From contig JABYQQ010000002.1 in the NCBI GenBank assembly GCA_022605405.1, positions 1-64,000 of the forward strand: DNA of 64,000 nt, read 5' to 3'. The notes under the pieces were generated by a model. The model was not told where the DNA came from and did not search any database. It saw nothing but the letters and a program-made list of their open reading frames with translations. Position numbers and translations under genes: made by a program. Positions 36,421-47,863 of the stretch are shown here, piece after piece (positions within the stretch are counted from its first letter, which is position 1; every line of letters starts with the position of its first letter). The DNA is from Earliella scabrosa. Taxonomy: Eukaryota > Basidiomycota > Agaricomycetes > Polyporales > Polyporaceae.

Positions 36421-36618
36421 CGACCAGTCCCATACGTGCAGTTGCAGGTAGAAGATGTACGTGACCTGTCGTGTCCATTTGGAATGCTGAGCGATGCTGT
36501 GAGCTGCTGTGAGGCGCGTCGCGAAACCGAAGCGCTGTGGTTGGTGCCGCGTGAAGGAGACGCGAGACGCTGTCGAACTCGTTGCTCCCCACTCGCCCAC
36601 CGCGATGCTCCTCCACGC

Positions 36619-36625
36619 TATAAAG
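36619..36625 (+). promoter_or_regulatory. TATA box of MET22
   Basis: TATAAAG 86 bp upstream of the start codon, at a usual distance for this window. Confidence 0.6.
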
Positions 36626-36704
36626 TCGTCTGCTGCCCCGGTAAACCGCGTGCAAACTCTCGCATACTCGCGCTGAACGACCTCGTCTTCGCTCTCGCTT
36701 CTCA

Positions 36705-38141
36705 ATGGCCATCCCCTACGCTGCGGAAAAGCAGATCGCGATCGCGGCCGTGCGCAGGGCGTGCGTGCTCACCGCGTCCGTCTTCAACACCCTCGTCAAG
36801 CAGGAGACACTCACAAAGGACGACTCGAGCCCCGTCACAGGTGCGTCCTTCTCCCGTCTGCCCGAGATCGCGTGCAGATCGCGCTGCTGCAGTGGGCGAC
36901 TACTCCGCGCAGGCGGTCGTCAACACGATCCTCAACCGCACGTTCCCCGATGACCCCATCGTCGGCGAGGAAGACGCCGCAGAGCTCCGCGTCGAGTCCG
37001 GCAAGACGCTCCGGGATCGGATTGTCCAACTCGCAAATGACACGCTCACCGCCGAGCTCGTGCCCGGGGAGAAGGAGGAGTGGGGGCTGGGCCCGAACAA
37101 CGGTCGGACGACGGACGAGCTCCTCGACGCCATCGACCGCGGGAACCACCAGGGCGGGCGCACAGGTCGTGAGTATTCTCTCATCTCTACTCTACGGAGC
37201 AAGCGCCTCTGGTACCGTATGAGCCCACACATATCAAGAGTTATCCCATTGAGGAGGAGAGCCGCCGTCGGGTAGGACGTGAACAAGACAGACTTTGACA
37301 ATGTGCGGACTATGCCAGTGGAACTGGGACTTGGACAGTGGAAATGGAAGTTAGCTCCACCTGTGCCCCGGGGATGCTTGCCCGTAGTGCTACTCGCTCT
37401 CAGACCACTGATACGCTGCGCAGGAATGTGGACGCTCGACCCGATCGATGGCACCAAAGGCTTCCTCCGCGGCGAGCAGTACGCCGTCTGCCTCGCGCTC
37501 ATCGTCAACGCCCGTGTCGAACTCGGTCTCATCGGCTGCCCCAACCTCCCCGTCAACGCCGCGCACCCCGACGGCCCCCGCGGCTGCATCTTCGTCGCCG
37601 TCCGCGGTCAGGGCGCGTACCAGCTCCCGCTCGCCGACCCCCTCTCTTCCCCAGGAACGAGACTGACGATTCCCGCGTCGACACCCGAGACGCTCAACTT
37701 CCTCGAGAGCGTCGAGAAGGCGCACGCGAAGCTCAGCTTCAACGAGCGCGTGGGCCAGATTCTTGGAGTGACCCGCCCGCCGACGCGCATGGACAGCCAG
37801 GCAAAGTACTGCTCGCTCGCGCGCGGCGACGGTGCCGTCTACCTCCGCATGCCGACCGGAACGGGGTACAGGGAGAAAATCTGGGTGCGTGACCTCCGGT
37901 TTTCGCTGATGTGCTCGCGCTGACATGCAGTGGCGGGCAGGACCACGCACCGGGCGCGGTGCTCGTCGAGGAGGCGGGCGGCATCATCTCGGACGGGCGC
38001 GGTGAGCCGCTCGACTTTGGGCTGGGCCGCACGCTCGGTGAGAATTTTGGCGTCGTCGCGGCGGGCAGGGACGTGCACGCGAAGGTGGTCGCGGCCGTGA
38101 AGCAGGCAAAGGCGGAAGAGGAGGCTCAGAGCCAGCTATGA
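36705..38141 (+). CDS. MET22: 3'(2'),5'-bisphosphate nucleotidase
   Basis: Four exons, 36705-36840, 36893-37168, 37424-37884 and 37941-38141, give 357 residues, the same length as yeast Met22/Hal2. The enzyme removes the 3'-phosphate from PAP and PAPS, preventing their build-up during sulfate assimilation; it is Mg-dependent and inhibited by Na and Li. The Li-sensitive phosphatase motifs are all present: GEED (70-73), LDPIDGTKGF (142-151) and WDHAPG (291-296), the last spanning an intron. The N-terminus YAAEKQIAIAAVRRAC and the VGDYSAQAVV block fit the family. The third intron-exon boundary uses the second of two AG sites to restore WDHAPG. Intron 2 is 255 nt, about five times the usual length here. 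It appears to be an intact housekeeping gene at the centre of the inverted duplication. Confidence 0.93.
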
Positions 38142-38592
38142 GATGTGTACGTTCTCCTGGCGAAATCTGTGTACGCTTGGCTTGCAGTATTGTTTTTTTT
38201 GTAGACTGAATGCGCACGGCCGTTCGAGAGCGTTGTTCGATCTTGAGAAGCAAGTCGCCCGCATTTGGATTTCTGACATGGTTGGAGCGCAAGCATTCTC
38301 GCATTCCCAAGGTCGACATTCAAGCAAGACGAAGCGTATGGACCAACCTCCGGCCGGTGCAGCAACCTTAGTTCGGATATGAGTTCACTGGCTGTGACTG
38401 GTTCCCTAGCAGACTATGGCGTTTGTACACGACGGTATGTATGACATTCAGTGACTTCACGACGCATGCGACAGATTCTACGTGAACTTTGAAGACAGCT
38501 GGTCCAAGCATAGGAGCCAGCATGAATTGATGCCTCCCGCCGCAGTTGCGCTAGCTCCATCTCGCCGACGGCAGCATTCCTGGCACAGGTCG
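38142..38592. other. Intergenic between MET22 and FunK1-E
   Basis: The two genes converge. No coding region is seen in 450 bases; a run of nine T at about 38192 may mark the MET22 3' region. Confidence 0.35.
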
Positions 38593-41552
38593 TTACGTTC
38601 GGTCAGGTCTTCTTCGCATCGTCGCACCGGCCGTACTACTGGCGCGGTTTGCTCGAGAGCGAGAGATGGAGGCCTTGACTGTATCAGCATTGGTCTCCGC
38701 CGCGGCCTTGCGTCCCGTCCTACGTATTCTCTTTGACGTCTCCGGCGCGTCGGGATCGGCCACATCTTCAAATTCGCGTTCGCGCGGAACATAGCCTTCC
38801 AGACGGTCAGGGACCGTGTCGTTCCTCGGCCATACGTACTCGGGGGACTCCAGGAAATGCGCGAAAATCGTGCGGATCGCGGCGTGGTCGTTCAGTGCCG
38901 TCGCCATGTCCGACTTGTCCTCCGACGGTTCGGACCGTGATCGGAGATCAGCAGCGATCTTGATCTTGGTCGCTTCCAACTTGTCAGAGCTGTATTGGAA
39001 CACTGTCTTGCGGGATGGAACTGGTTCGCTGGTTCCAAGGAAAGATTGGCTCGATGAGTCCGCAGAACCTGGGCAGGCTGAGTTCCCGGTGGTGGGGATC
39101 TGCGGCACATCCTTCTGCTGGTTCCATTCGAGGACCTTGTAGCGCGCCTGGAAGTAGCAGAGGAGGCTGACAATCAGTCTGTTGAGAGGGTGCGTCCCCG
39201 CGTTTCCGTCCTCGTCGCAGAACCGGAGGTGAGCGAATTGGGTGTGCAGCTTGGCGAACATGATGCACATATACTTGGTGTCGGAACCTATGAACCTCCC
39301 GTTATGATCCCGCGAGTAGCCGTGGAAGTATGAGTCGATGAAGCCTCGGATATCGTCGAAGTTATGGCGCACGCGACGGACGGCGGGATAGATCAAGACG
39401 TGGAGGAACGACTCGAGCTCGTCGGGGATCGTCACTGGTATCTCCGGATGTTGGAGCAGCCATATAGACATGAAATCCCACGTCGCCTGCAATGAGCACA
39501 CAATGAGTGACGTGTACGGTGGGCAGGCTCAATGGCATTGCTCACTGATCGTGCTGGTTGGTGCGCTTGCTTGTCGTCCTTGTGTTTTCCGACATGCCAG
39601 TCGACCAGGACGCCTTGGCGACGTACTGTATACCCGCCCTCGACCTTCACGACGCGAGCGCGGATGAGCAGGTGTCCTACGCTGACATCTGTGTGGATAT
39701 AACCACAGCGAGTATACGCCGACTCGTGCGCTGACACATTCAGATAGTTAGGATGTCAACGTTCGATGTAGGGCAGGTTAGAGTTCTCGTACCTGCAATG
39801 GCGTCGGCGACGACAGTGACGAGCTGTTTGCTGTTGGCGAACCTCATCAAAGGAAGACAGATCTCCTTCATGACTAATCTCGAGTGGCAGAGACGGCGGA
39901 GACCCATTCCCTGCACTCGTCGGTCCTCCGCGACTACCTCATCAGCTGTGCGTTTGACGGCACCACCCGATGACGATGCTTGGGCTTGAGCAGCGGACGA
40001 GGAGCTGTCAGCGATGGGAGAAGGACCAGGACCTTGAGCTGTCGTCGACAGCTCGCTCTGAACCATCTGGACTCCGTTGTGCGGCTGAGCGGGGGTTTCG
40101 CGCTTGCGCTTGGTCGTTCTCTTGGTCGTTCTCTTCTTCGCTTTGGGTCGAGGGGCGATTACTCGCGTCTCGTCCATCGGCTGCTCCGCAGTCGCCGTCC
40201 CAAACGCGGGGAGATCCTCGACGTGTCTAGGTCCAGTCTCAGGAGAGTACTCCGATGCAAGTGTCTCCTGGTCCTCGACATCCTCCTCCGCGATGACGGT
40301 CGGGACGTTCTCAACTCCAGCAGCGTTGAGTCGCCGGAGAATCGTGCCCTCCGAGTCAAAACCCTTGTAGTACGATCTCCAGGTATCCTTGAGGAAGACA
40401 AGGCGCTGCGTAGACCACTCCAGCGCGACGTATCCACGTGTACCACGGCCGATGAGGCCAGACGCCGTGAAGACTGCCAGTTCGCCTGCGAGGTACCGCT
40501 GTCCGGAGACAGTGAACATGTAGCGAGGGCCACGGACGAGCGAATTCTTCCAGAGAGCGCGGACGTAGACAAAATCTGGGAGGACGTGCGGATTCAACGG
40601 ACGATGAGAGGAGGGGTTCTTGCAGATGTGGGTAGGGTCTAGATGCAAGTGGGTGTCGTCTGAGCCAAGCGCAGTCTTCGCTTTCGCATCGTCAAGGAAG
40701 GCCTCGTGGATCGTCGTCGGATCCGAGATGAGGTGGTCGTGGTCGGGGAGGTCATGAAGACAAGTGCAGATCTCGTCCATGCGCTTCCACCCACACGTTG
40801 CGGGAGTCAGCTCCACGACGGTGGTGTCGATACCCTGCTGCTTCGCGGTGAGCTTTGAGAAGCAGTGGAGAAACTTGAGCAATGCGCCGGTCCCATCGGG
40901 AGTTTTGATGTAGTTGACGGCTTCGGTCGTGATGACGCCTGCCCGGTCCCAGCGCATCGCACGGAACGACTCGCCGTTGATGAACAGGAGGTAGACGGCG
41001 GTGCGGTGTTGATAGCGGTATATGTGTTCGGCGTAGGACATGACTTGACCCCTGACGTCCTTCCGTCTGGGTACTTGGGTCTCAGGGTCGTAGCCAGGCC
41101 GGTCTTCAAAGGGCTCGAGATCGATCCCGCCTGCCTTGAACTGGGCGGGAAGCCTCTGCAGGCGCCAGTTGGGCTTACGAGGAACGACCCGTTTGGCATC
41201 CTCCTTGGATATGAACGAGCCGTTGACCTTCAGTGTCCAGTCATCGATCTTCACTGTTCTTGGAAGATGAAAGACGGAACCGGGGCATAACTCATGGGCT
41301 TGGTCTACCTTGGCCTATACCTGGTTAGCCTCACCAAACATGGATAGCCAACAGAACACGTACCCATGCTCGTGAGTAGTCCTCCTCTGTCAGGGGCGAC
41401 TTCTTTAGACGGGGGAGAGCATCGAGAAATGCTTGGTGAACAGTTCGGGACCTCTCTCCACTGGGGTCGAAATCGGCTGCGAGGTCGGAGGGTATGACAT
41501 CTTGCATGAACTGTGAGTAGCGCATGAGAATAGTTGTGTGTGGTGCCATCAT
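38593..41552 (-). CDS. FunK1-family probable pseudokinase (FunK1-E)
   Basis: Four exons, 41552-41364, 41314-39793, 39730-39546 and 39486-38593, give 929 residues. The intron 1 acceptor is the TATAG site, giving AKVDQAHELCPG, which fits FunK1-D. The core has IGRGTRGYVALEW, FLKDTWR and EGTIL, so ATP-binding residues are kept. The catalytic loop reads HTDVSVGH (583-590): Arg is Thr, and the metal-binding Asn is His. The DFG-equivalent is VDWHVGK, with His for Glu. Loss of the loop Asn is usually incompatible with normal phosphotransfer, so this is probably a pseudokinase (inference). The tail keeps WPRNDTVPDRLEGYVP and ends in basic, Ser/Arg-rich residues. It is closest to FunK1-D, in the same orientation 21 kb away. 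Confidence 0.83.
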
Positions 41553-41959
41553 ATGGCCGGAGGTTCGTTTGGAATCGAAAGGCTGTTTCAAGGAAAGTGA
41601 GATAAGTACATTGATTTAGGGGTGCGCTCCGGGCTACAAATACTGTAGGGTTTCTATCCGCGCGTCACAGGTCACACGCGGTCATATTGACCGCATCGAG
41701 GTATGCCACAGGTCACAGGTCACGGCAAAACCTAGGCTCGTGAAGCAGCCTCTAGTAGATCGACAATTCCCTGAAACACAGGGGCCGGAGTCTGGCACCG
41801 TCGCGCGAACGCACTGGGCACGCCTGACGAAGCCCCTATGTTAGTAGTAGGCTGATGGGCATCCCGTGCGGCTATCCCATAGGCAAGCTGTACCAGCGGG
41901 CTTGTTCCTGATGGTATCCACATCCGCATCCATATCCGCATCACCGCCGCAACCCTTCC
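41553..41959. other. Intergenic up to the inner edge of the right arm
   Basis: Upstream region of FunK1-E. No gene is seen. Two short GGTCACA-type repeats flank 41665-41720. Similarity to the left arm starts at about 41960. Confidence 0.4.
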
Positions 41960-41999
41960 GCATCGCCTTCCGCATCGACAGGGGCGCGAGATGAGCAGT

Positions 42000-43495
42000 A
42001 GTGTTGGAGGGCAGAGATGCGTGCAGCGCGCGGAATGATATGCACGGTGCAAGACTCGACTCGAGTGCTGGAGCTGGAGTTGGGACTGGGACTTACCGGT
42101 CCTCGTCCATGGACTCGACGCCACCGCCCTCGCGCTCCTCGGCCTCCGCCTCTGCCATCTCGGCGTCTCCCGGTTTGCCGCCGAATGCGCCAGCGTCCGC
42201 GGCGCCGAATAGCCCGTCGAGCGTGAAGAACTCGCTGACGATCTGCACCTGGCCGACCGTCTCTGCGCCGGGCGCGACCTGGCTGCTATTCCCTGGCCTG
42301 GTCGAGGGGATGAGCGAGGGGTGTATCTCGGGCGGCGTCGATAAGTGTGGGAGCTTCTGGCGATTCCAGTCGGTCAGGACCTGGCGTGCTGCGGCAAGGG
42401 TGTCTGGCGTGCCACCCTAGAGAATCATCATAATTCAGACACGACGATGGAGTATGCGCGTGCACGGACGGAGACGCACCTTCAGACGACCTGTCGTCAG
42501 TGCGACGATGGTAAGGAACTTGAGCGTCGACGTGTAGTCCTCGACGTTGTAGAGCTTCCCGATCGTTACAGGATTGGTTCGCGCGACTATCTCCGCGACT
42601 GCAAGTGAGCGTGATGAGTGAACATGCACATGAAGGAGCCAGCCATTATTAGTGGATGCTCACCAGTGGCAACGGGATCTTCGACGTCCTCCACCTTAAC
42701 GACGTTGCACAGAAGCACGCTGGTCTTGTTCGAGCCCTACACGTCGTAAAAGTCGTCGTCGTCAAAGCCGACTCCGGGCGAGCCGATAATCCGCGAGCCT
42801 CGCTCGAGCTGCACCGTCTACAGCTCCTTGAAGCGACCCGGTTGCGCAGCGACGGCGCACACCTGCGATTACTTTCGGAGATGCAAACTTGGATGAGTAG
42901 CCTTGGAGCGTTTGAGCGAATTGATGAGGCCGCTCTTGCCGACGTCGAGATATCTTACGATAACAACTGTGTTGTGGGCTTGTATGTCCTGAGCAGTCGG
43001 AGGAGAGCAGATGCTGTTCAGAACGATAGATGGGAGCGTTGGTGAGAGCTGGCAGATTTGGATATAAGGGTGGGGATCGTATGGCAAAGATACCGGAGCC
43101 AAGCATGTGCGTTCTCTCGAAGGATGAAGTCTGTGTTGTAGTAGTTGATAGAGCATGTTTGAGAGGAGGGATCTGGCACACGGGAGGGAAAAGCGTACCA
43201 CGAGACACTGAGGGAGACTCACCGACTTTGTTAAGCACGAAGACCAGCCGTTCTCCCTCGCTCTCTCTCCGTCTAACCTCCTCCTCTACAAGCCTACTCC
43301 GGCAACCTTCTGGATCGCGTGTGTCAAGGAAGAGGATGATGATGTCGCTCTCGTCGATGACTTTGTGCAGAGAGTGGATGTAGTGCGGAATTGTTCCTTT
43401 GTCTTCGGGACGAGAATGGAGTAGCTCTCATCATCCACGGTAGATGCAGAGGCAGCCAGGACAGCCAGAGACGACAGGGTTAGTTCCGACGCCAT
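42000..43495 (-). pseudogene. NUG1: NUG1 nuclear GTPase pseudogene with two in-frame stops
   Basis: It covers the middle and C-terminal parts of a NUG1/GNL3-type GTPase. Reading the minus strand: HKVIDESDIIILFLDTRDPEG and CRSRLVEEEVRRRE, then ERLVFVLNKV (G4), VRYLDVGKSGLINSLKRSK (a degraded G1, usually GYPNVGKSS), VCAVAAQPGRFKEL, SRIIGSPGVGFDDDDF (G3), KTSVLLCNVVKVEDVEDP, KLYNVEDYTSTLKFLT and the acidic tail. TAG codons at 42820-42818 and 42739-42737 replace what in the family are Gln codons (EL-Q and V-Q-G). The N-terminal exon near 43495-43400 also needs a frame change. The copy ends after the acidic exon, at the arm boundary, without the C-terminal ATFMA block. Confidence 0.75.
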
Positions 43496-44612
43496 TTGAG
43501 AATCGGGGTCAAGGCGGGGAGGCTGATCGGCAGTTACGTTGAGAGACTAGATAGATCCTGACCGTTCACAGCGTACATGCGGGATGAGGATGTTGCTCGC
43601 TTGCATTCCGAGTTTGAAGGCTAGGCAGACGAGGCATGCCGGGGTCCGGTCTTGCCGAGGAGGATCATTATTTCGGCGACACGAGAACAGAGACTTACTC
43701 AGAGACTTTGTCAGAACGTCGAGCTCGCGATGTTGAGCACGAGCATCAGATCATTCACCTCACGAATAACGCACTGTTTGGTGCCATCGTGGTTGTAGGT
43801 GAGAGAGAATGGAAGGGATGGAAACTTGAAAGCCAGACAGAGGCTTAGACCTAACCCTAGGTTAGGGTCGCGGGCCGGACGACCGGGGGCGCTTGATTGA
43901 ACTCCATGATGCGACTGCGATGACGATTCTGTCATTCTGAGTCTTGCTTCCTCCCACTTCGACTTATGTCTGACGACCTCGGCCGGCTCTGTGCTGCTGT
44001 GACTATGACTTCATGCATTGGCACTGTCTATGTTCGCGCATGCTATGACTTTCTCTCTTTGCGTCAGTGCGATTCGAACTCGCTGCGGACCGCATCCAAG
44101 TCCTCGACCTAACGACAGATAGCTCAACAGGCCATCCATGTACGAAACATCTATGTTCATGTCAACTGTACCCAAGGAAATCTCTGGACATCAGTGCGGG
44201 CGGACGTGAACCGGACGAGCGAGAGCCGCTCATCCAGACCATAGAGCCCGCACCTCGTCAGCCCATGCACTGGACGCCTCCATCCAATTGATTCGCTATG
44301 CACCAGGGTGAGTGATTAGTCCAAGCACATTCGAGATGACTGATGTAATTGTCATCAGTAGTCGTTTGAAAGTACTCTCACCGGACACCTTCGGAGATAT
44401 CAGGTCCTGCCATTAGATCGCCGTCTCCACGCCGACTGCCAGTGCCAGTCTACGAGATTAGGTAGCACGGCTGCTTGTGCTTGCAGGCGTCACTGGGTGC
44501 ATTGCACTTACTCACAATCGCCGTGTGGTCGCAGAACCTTCTCAGTCATATGATGATTCTCACCACCCCGTGGTGGTCGTTCGTTCAGCGCTCGTTTCGA
44601 CATGTGGCATCT
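43496..44612. other. Duplicated non-coding region with a telomere-like motif
   Basis: No intact gene. At 43850-43868 the sequence ACCTAACCCTAGGTTAGGGT places telomere-type CCCTAA and TTAGGG units head to head; the left arm has a variant. Around 44055-44110 there is a tRNA-like T-loop (GTTCGAATC on the minus strand) without a convincing tRNA fold. Confidence 0.4.
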
Positions 44613-44618
44613 ATAAAC
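44613..44618 (+). promoter_or_regulatory. TATA box of the intact P450 gene
   Basis: TATAAA 85 bp upstream of the start codon. Confidence 0.55.
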
Positions 44619-44697
44619 GAGAGCGCACCGTCTCAACCGAACAGTATCTGCACCCTCATTGTTTCGTGTCATCGTCCCTTCCGTCCACTGAGACACG

Positions 44698-47008
44698 ATG
44701 GTCACAACCGTGACCGCCCTTGTCTTGATGGCGTTCGTGAGTGTTACTCCTCCACTGTCGACTTCATATTGATCCCTGGACGTTTCCATGATACTCCATC
44801 CAGGGCGCACACCAAATCTTCAAGCGCTACGAGACGTACTCAATACGATTACACCTCGCTCTCCTCTTCATCCCTCCAGTAGTCGCATCCCTCTACACGG
44901 CCTCCAATGGCTCCACCCTCCCCTCACTGCTTCTCACACACCTCACGTACATCGGCTCTCTCGCGCTCTTCATCGTCATCCACCGGGTATCTCCCCTCCA
45001 CCCGCTCGCCTGCCACCCCGGTCCCATCGCCTGCAAAGTCTCGCAATGGTGGATGGCATACGTCTCCTTGAGCGGATACGAGCATCTCTACATCGCAGAG
45101 CTGCATCGCAAGTACGGAGATGTTGTCCGAATCGGTCTGGTCCCATCCCACACCCTCTCCGACACACGGTCTTCTGACGTCTGCCATTGTAATAGGTCCG
45201 AACGAGATCTCCATTTGCGACGCCGCCGCGGCCGGACCTGTCATGGGCATCGCAGCCGGCCTGCCCAAAGGGCCACGTACGTCTTCTGACATCAGATCCG
45301 CGATCCGACGTACTGAACCCTCTGTCGTGGACGAACAGAGTACTACGGTCGCATGCTCAGTGACGGGAAGAACTTGCCTCTCATCGGTATCCAGGACATC
45401 GACGAGCACCTGCGCCGACGCCGCCCATGGAACCGTGCGCTTGGTGCGTCCGCGCTCAGGGATTATGAGCAGACGATCGCGGCGAGGGCGCGCCAGCTCG
45501 TTGGGGCGCTCGAGCGCCAGGTTTCGGCGATGGGACCACAGGATGACGGACGGCCAGGGCGAGAGTGCAAGGTCATTCTCGGGGAGTGGTTCAATCGGTT
45601 TGCGTGAGTGTTTCGCCACCTGTTCGGTGTCATGTCTTTGGCTTACGTCCGCGGCCGGTAGTTATGATTTTATGTGCGATATGGCGTAAGTGCTGCTCAG
45701 CTGCGACGGCATTTTGACTGTGTGGATGGTGCTCACCTGGCATTTTAGATTTGGTGGGGGATCCGAGTTGTTGGAGTCAGAGGGCAAGGACGGGGACAAC
45801 GTATGGAAGATCCTGGACGAAGGTATGGTGTAAGTCCCATGCTTTCGCCTAATCAGCAACGGCAACCATACGGAGCTGACGGTCAACGCAGTGTCGGGAC
45901 GTTCCTCGCACACGTCCCATGGCTCGGAGTCTACCTCAGCCACATCCCGCTCGCTACCGGCGCTCTCGATAGGCTCATCTCGCACTGCAGAAGTCTCACG
46001 AAGCAGCGCATACGGCGAGGAGCCTCGCGCAAGGATCTGTTCCATTTCATAGTGCGTCTCCTCCGCGTCTGGTGTTGCCTACTCCCACTCACCTATTTTT
46101 CCAGAACAACGAAGATATGGCCGACGGAGAGGAAGTGCCGATGCGGCAGCTCACGAACGACGGGTGTCTGGTCGTCGTCGCGGGCGCAGATACGACCTCG
46201 AGCGCGATGACCAGCCTGTTTTATTGTCTCCTCACGCACCCGGAGATGTATGCGCGGTTGCAGGAAGAGGTCGATCGGTTCTATCCCCCGGGAGAGGATG
46301 CGCTCGACACGAAGTTTCATCGCGACATGGACTATCTGAACGCGGTCATGTAGGCGCTTTCTTGCCCTATGGCCCCACTCAGTGTCTGGCGCTGACCATG
46401 GCTTGTGTTATAGCAACGAGACGCTGCGTCTGTATCCGCCTGTCCCCATGGGCAGTCAGCGCCAGGTCCCTCATAATGGCAGTGGTGTGCAGGTTGGAGC
46501 GACGTGCGTAACTCCATCAGTAGTTCCCCACTCCCTTGCTCCAGTTCGACTGACAAGTTTCCTCGTCGTCAGATATATCGCCCCAAGAACATCAGTCTAC
46601 GTCCACACTTACTCCCTCCATCGCGACTCACGGAACTTTTCTCCTCACCCCGACGCATTCTGGCCCGACAGATGGCTCATCGCGTCCGGTGTAGCACGCC
46701 CGACCGCGACACCACCCAACCCCAACTCGAACTCGTGCTTTAAAGCACACCCTACCCCATCCTCAGAGCCACAGTTCGTGCACAATGAAGCGGCGTTCAT
46801 CCCGTTTGCGGCCGGCGCGATGAACTGCGTCGGCAAGGGTCTCGCGCTGCAGGAGATCCGCATGGTTGTGTGTGCACTTGTGCAGCGGTTCGAGATGCGG
46901 TTGCGCGAGGGGTGGGATGCAGGCGAGTACGAGCGCGGGTTGAGGGCGTATCTGGTCGCGACGCGGCCAGAGTTGCCTGTGTTGCTTAAGGTGAGGAGGA
47001 CTTCGTGA
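44698..47008 (+). CDS. Cytochrome P450 monooxygenase, intact copy
   Basis: Ten exons, 44698-44736, 44804-45134, 45196-45276, 45339-45603, 45662-45685, 45749-45829, 45892-46051, 46105-46349, 46414-46503 and 46573-47008, join to 583 residues. An N-terminal hydrophobic region with two or more membrane segments fits an ER-anchored microsomal P450 fed electrons by P450 reductase. Motifs: HPLACHPGP near the Pro hinge, VRIGPNEISICD, I-helix AGADTTSSAM (353-362), ETLRLYPPVP with the ExxR pair (411-414), and heme loop FAAGAMNCVGKGLA with Cys524. Fungal P450s of this kind act on xenobiotics or secondary metabolites; the CYP family and substrate cannot be told from sequence alone. The mirror copy at 24600-26103 is broken, so this is the only working one here. 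Confidence 0.88.
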
Positions 47009-47588
47009 AAGAGCACAGTTGGTCCGACGCAAAACGTCGGGAGAGTTAGAAATGATAAGTATCTGTAGAGCAGACTCAGTAGTTCATCTATGGAGCTATT
47101 GTCTAGTAGGCCTATGGCTACAGTACACGAAAGTCATTCGCTGGTTAGCACAATAAACTACACAGCGCAGAACCGACGACAGTGTCTGGCTCTTGGAGCG
47201 CCGGGGCCTGCTGTGGTTACTGGTTCCGGGGCCGCCGACTCGACTGAATCCATACAATCGATGATTCACTCCGCCTGCTTTCCTGACATTGCGATCTCTG
47301 GTGCATCGCTACCTGGACTCCGTATCTATCTATCTATCTATCTATCTAGGGTGGACACGACGGAGGACGTGTAAGCAGTGTTGGACGACGGCCTCGAGGA
47401 TGGCCCGAAATGGTAACCGCTCAGGCGAGTTCGAGCGCTTACCTGGCTTGCATCCGCGACCACACTAAAGGAATGTGCCCCGAATCGCTCATTGTTGGCC
47501 AGAACTGGTATGCTCCCTTCACTTGGACGTTGTCCGTCGTACTCATGCTGGACACGCGGCTCAAGCACCGCCATTTCGCCGTAACCAA
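47009..47588. other. Upstream region of FunK1-B' with a microsatellite
   Basis: Shared intergenic sequence between P450 and FunK1-B', matched by 23985-24600 in reverse. At 47323-47348 it carries about six TATC units that the left arm lacks. No gene is seen. Confidence 0.5.
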
Positions 47589-47773
47589 CACGACGAGCAT
47601 ACCGGAATTTTCGCCGGTCGAAAAGTGGTTGAAAATGAGTGGCACGGGCTTACCTTTTCGGCGGACCTGCCACTTTTGGACCACTTTTAGCACAACTAGC
47701 CGAAAAGGGTAAGCCCGTGCCACTGATTTTCGCCCACTTTTCGACTGGCAAAAATTCTGGTATGCCCGTCGTG
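47589..47773. mobile_element. 185-bp inverted-repeat transposon (MITE), CACTA-like ends
   Basis: The element is almost entirely two inverted halves of about 75 bp: it opens with CACGACGAGCATACC and closes with GGTATGCCCGTCGTG, and both halves carry AGTGGCACGGGCTTACC in opposite orientation. It is flanked by CAA (47586-47588) and CAA (47774-47776). The mirror locus (24041-24050, minus strand) reads TAACCAACCG with a single CAA, so a 3-bp target duplication is demonstrated. A CAC start with a 3-bp duplication fits the CACTA/CMC superfamily, but no transposase is present and the class is inferred. It lies 14 bp upstream of the FunK1-B' TATA-like box. Confidence 0.88.
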
Positions 47774-47787
47774 CAACCGCGTCACAG

Positions 47788-47795
47788 TATTTAAG
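47788..47795 (+). promoter_or_regulatory. TATA-like box of FunK1-B'
   Basis: TATTTAAG, one base different from TATATAAG of FunK1-B, 69 bp before the start codon and directly downstream of the transposon. Confidence 0.5.
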
Positions 47796-47863
47796 TTCAA
47801 CTTTGAGGCACGACTACTCTCGTTCGTCATCCCTCTGTCTTGCATCGCGTCCGCTCTCTAACC

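Noticed and set aside
44055..44120. tRNA-like B-box (GTTCGAATC) on the minus strand near the right-arm non-coding region
   Set aside because: There is no fitting A-box or acceptor stem, and the mirror sequence near 26760 has lost the loop, so it is not maintained.
47323..47348. TATC repeat as part of a mobile element
   Set aside because: It is a simple microsatellite expansion absent from the left arm; no terminal repeats or target duplication surround it.
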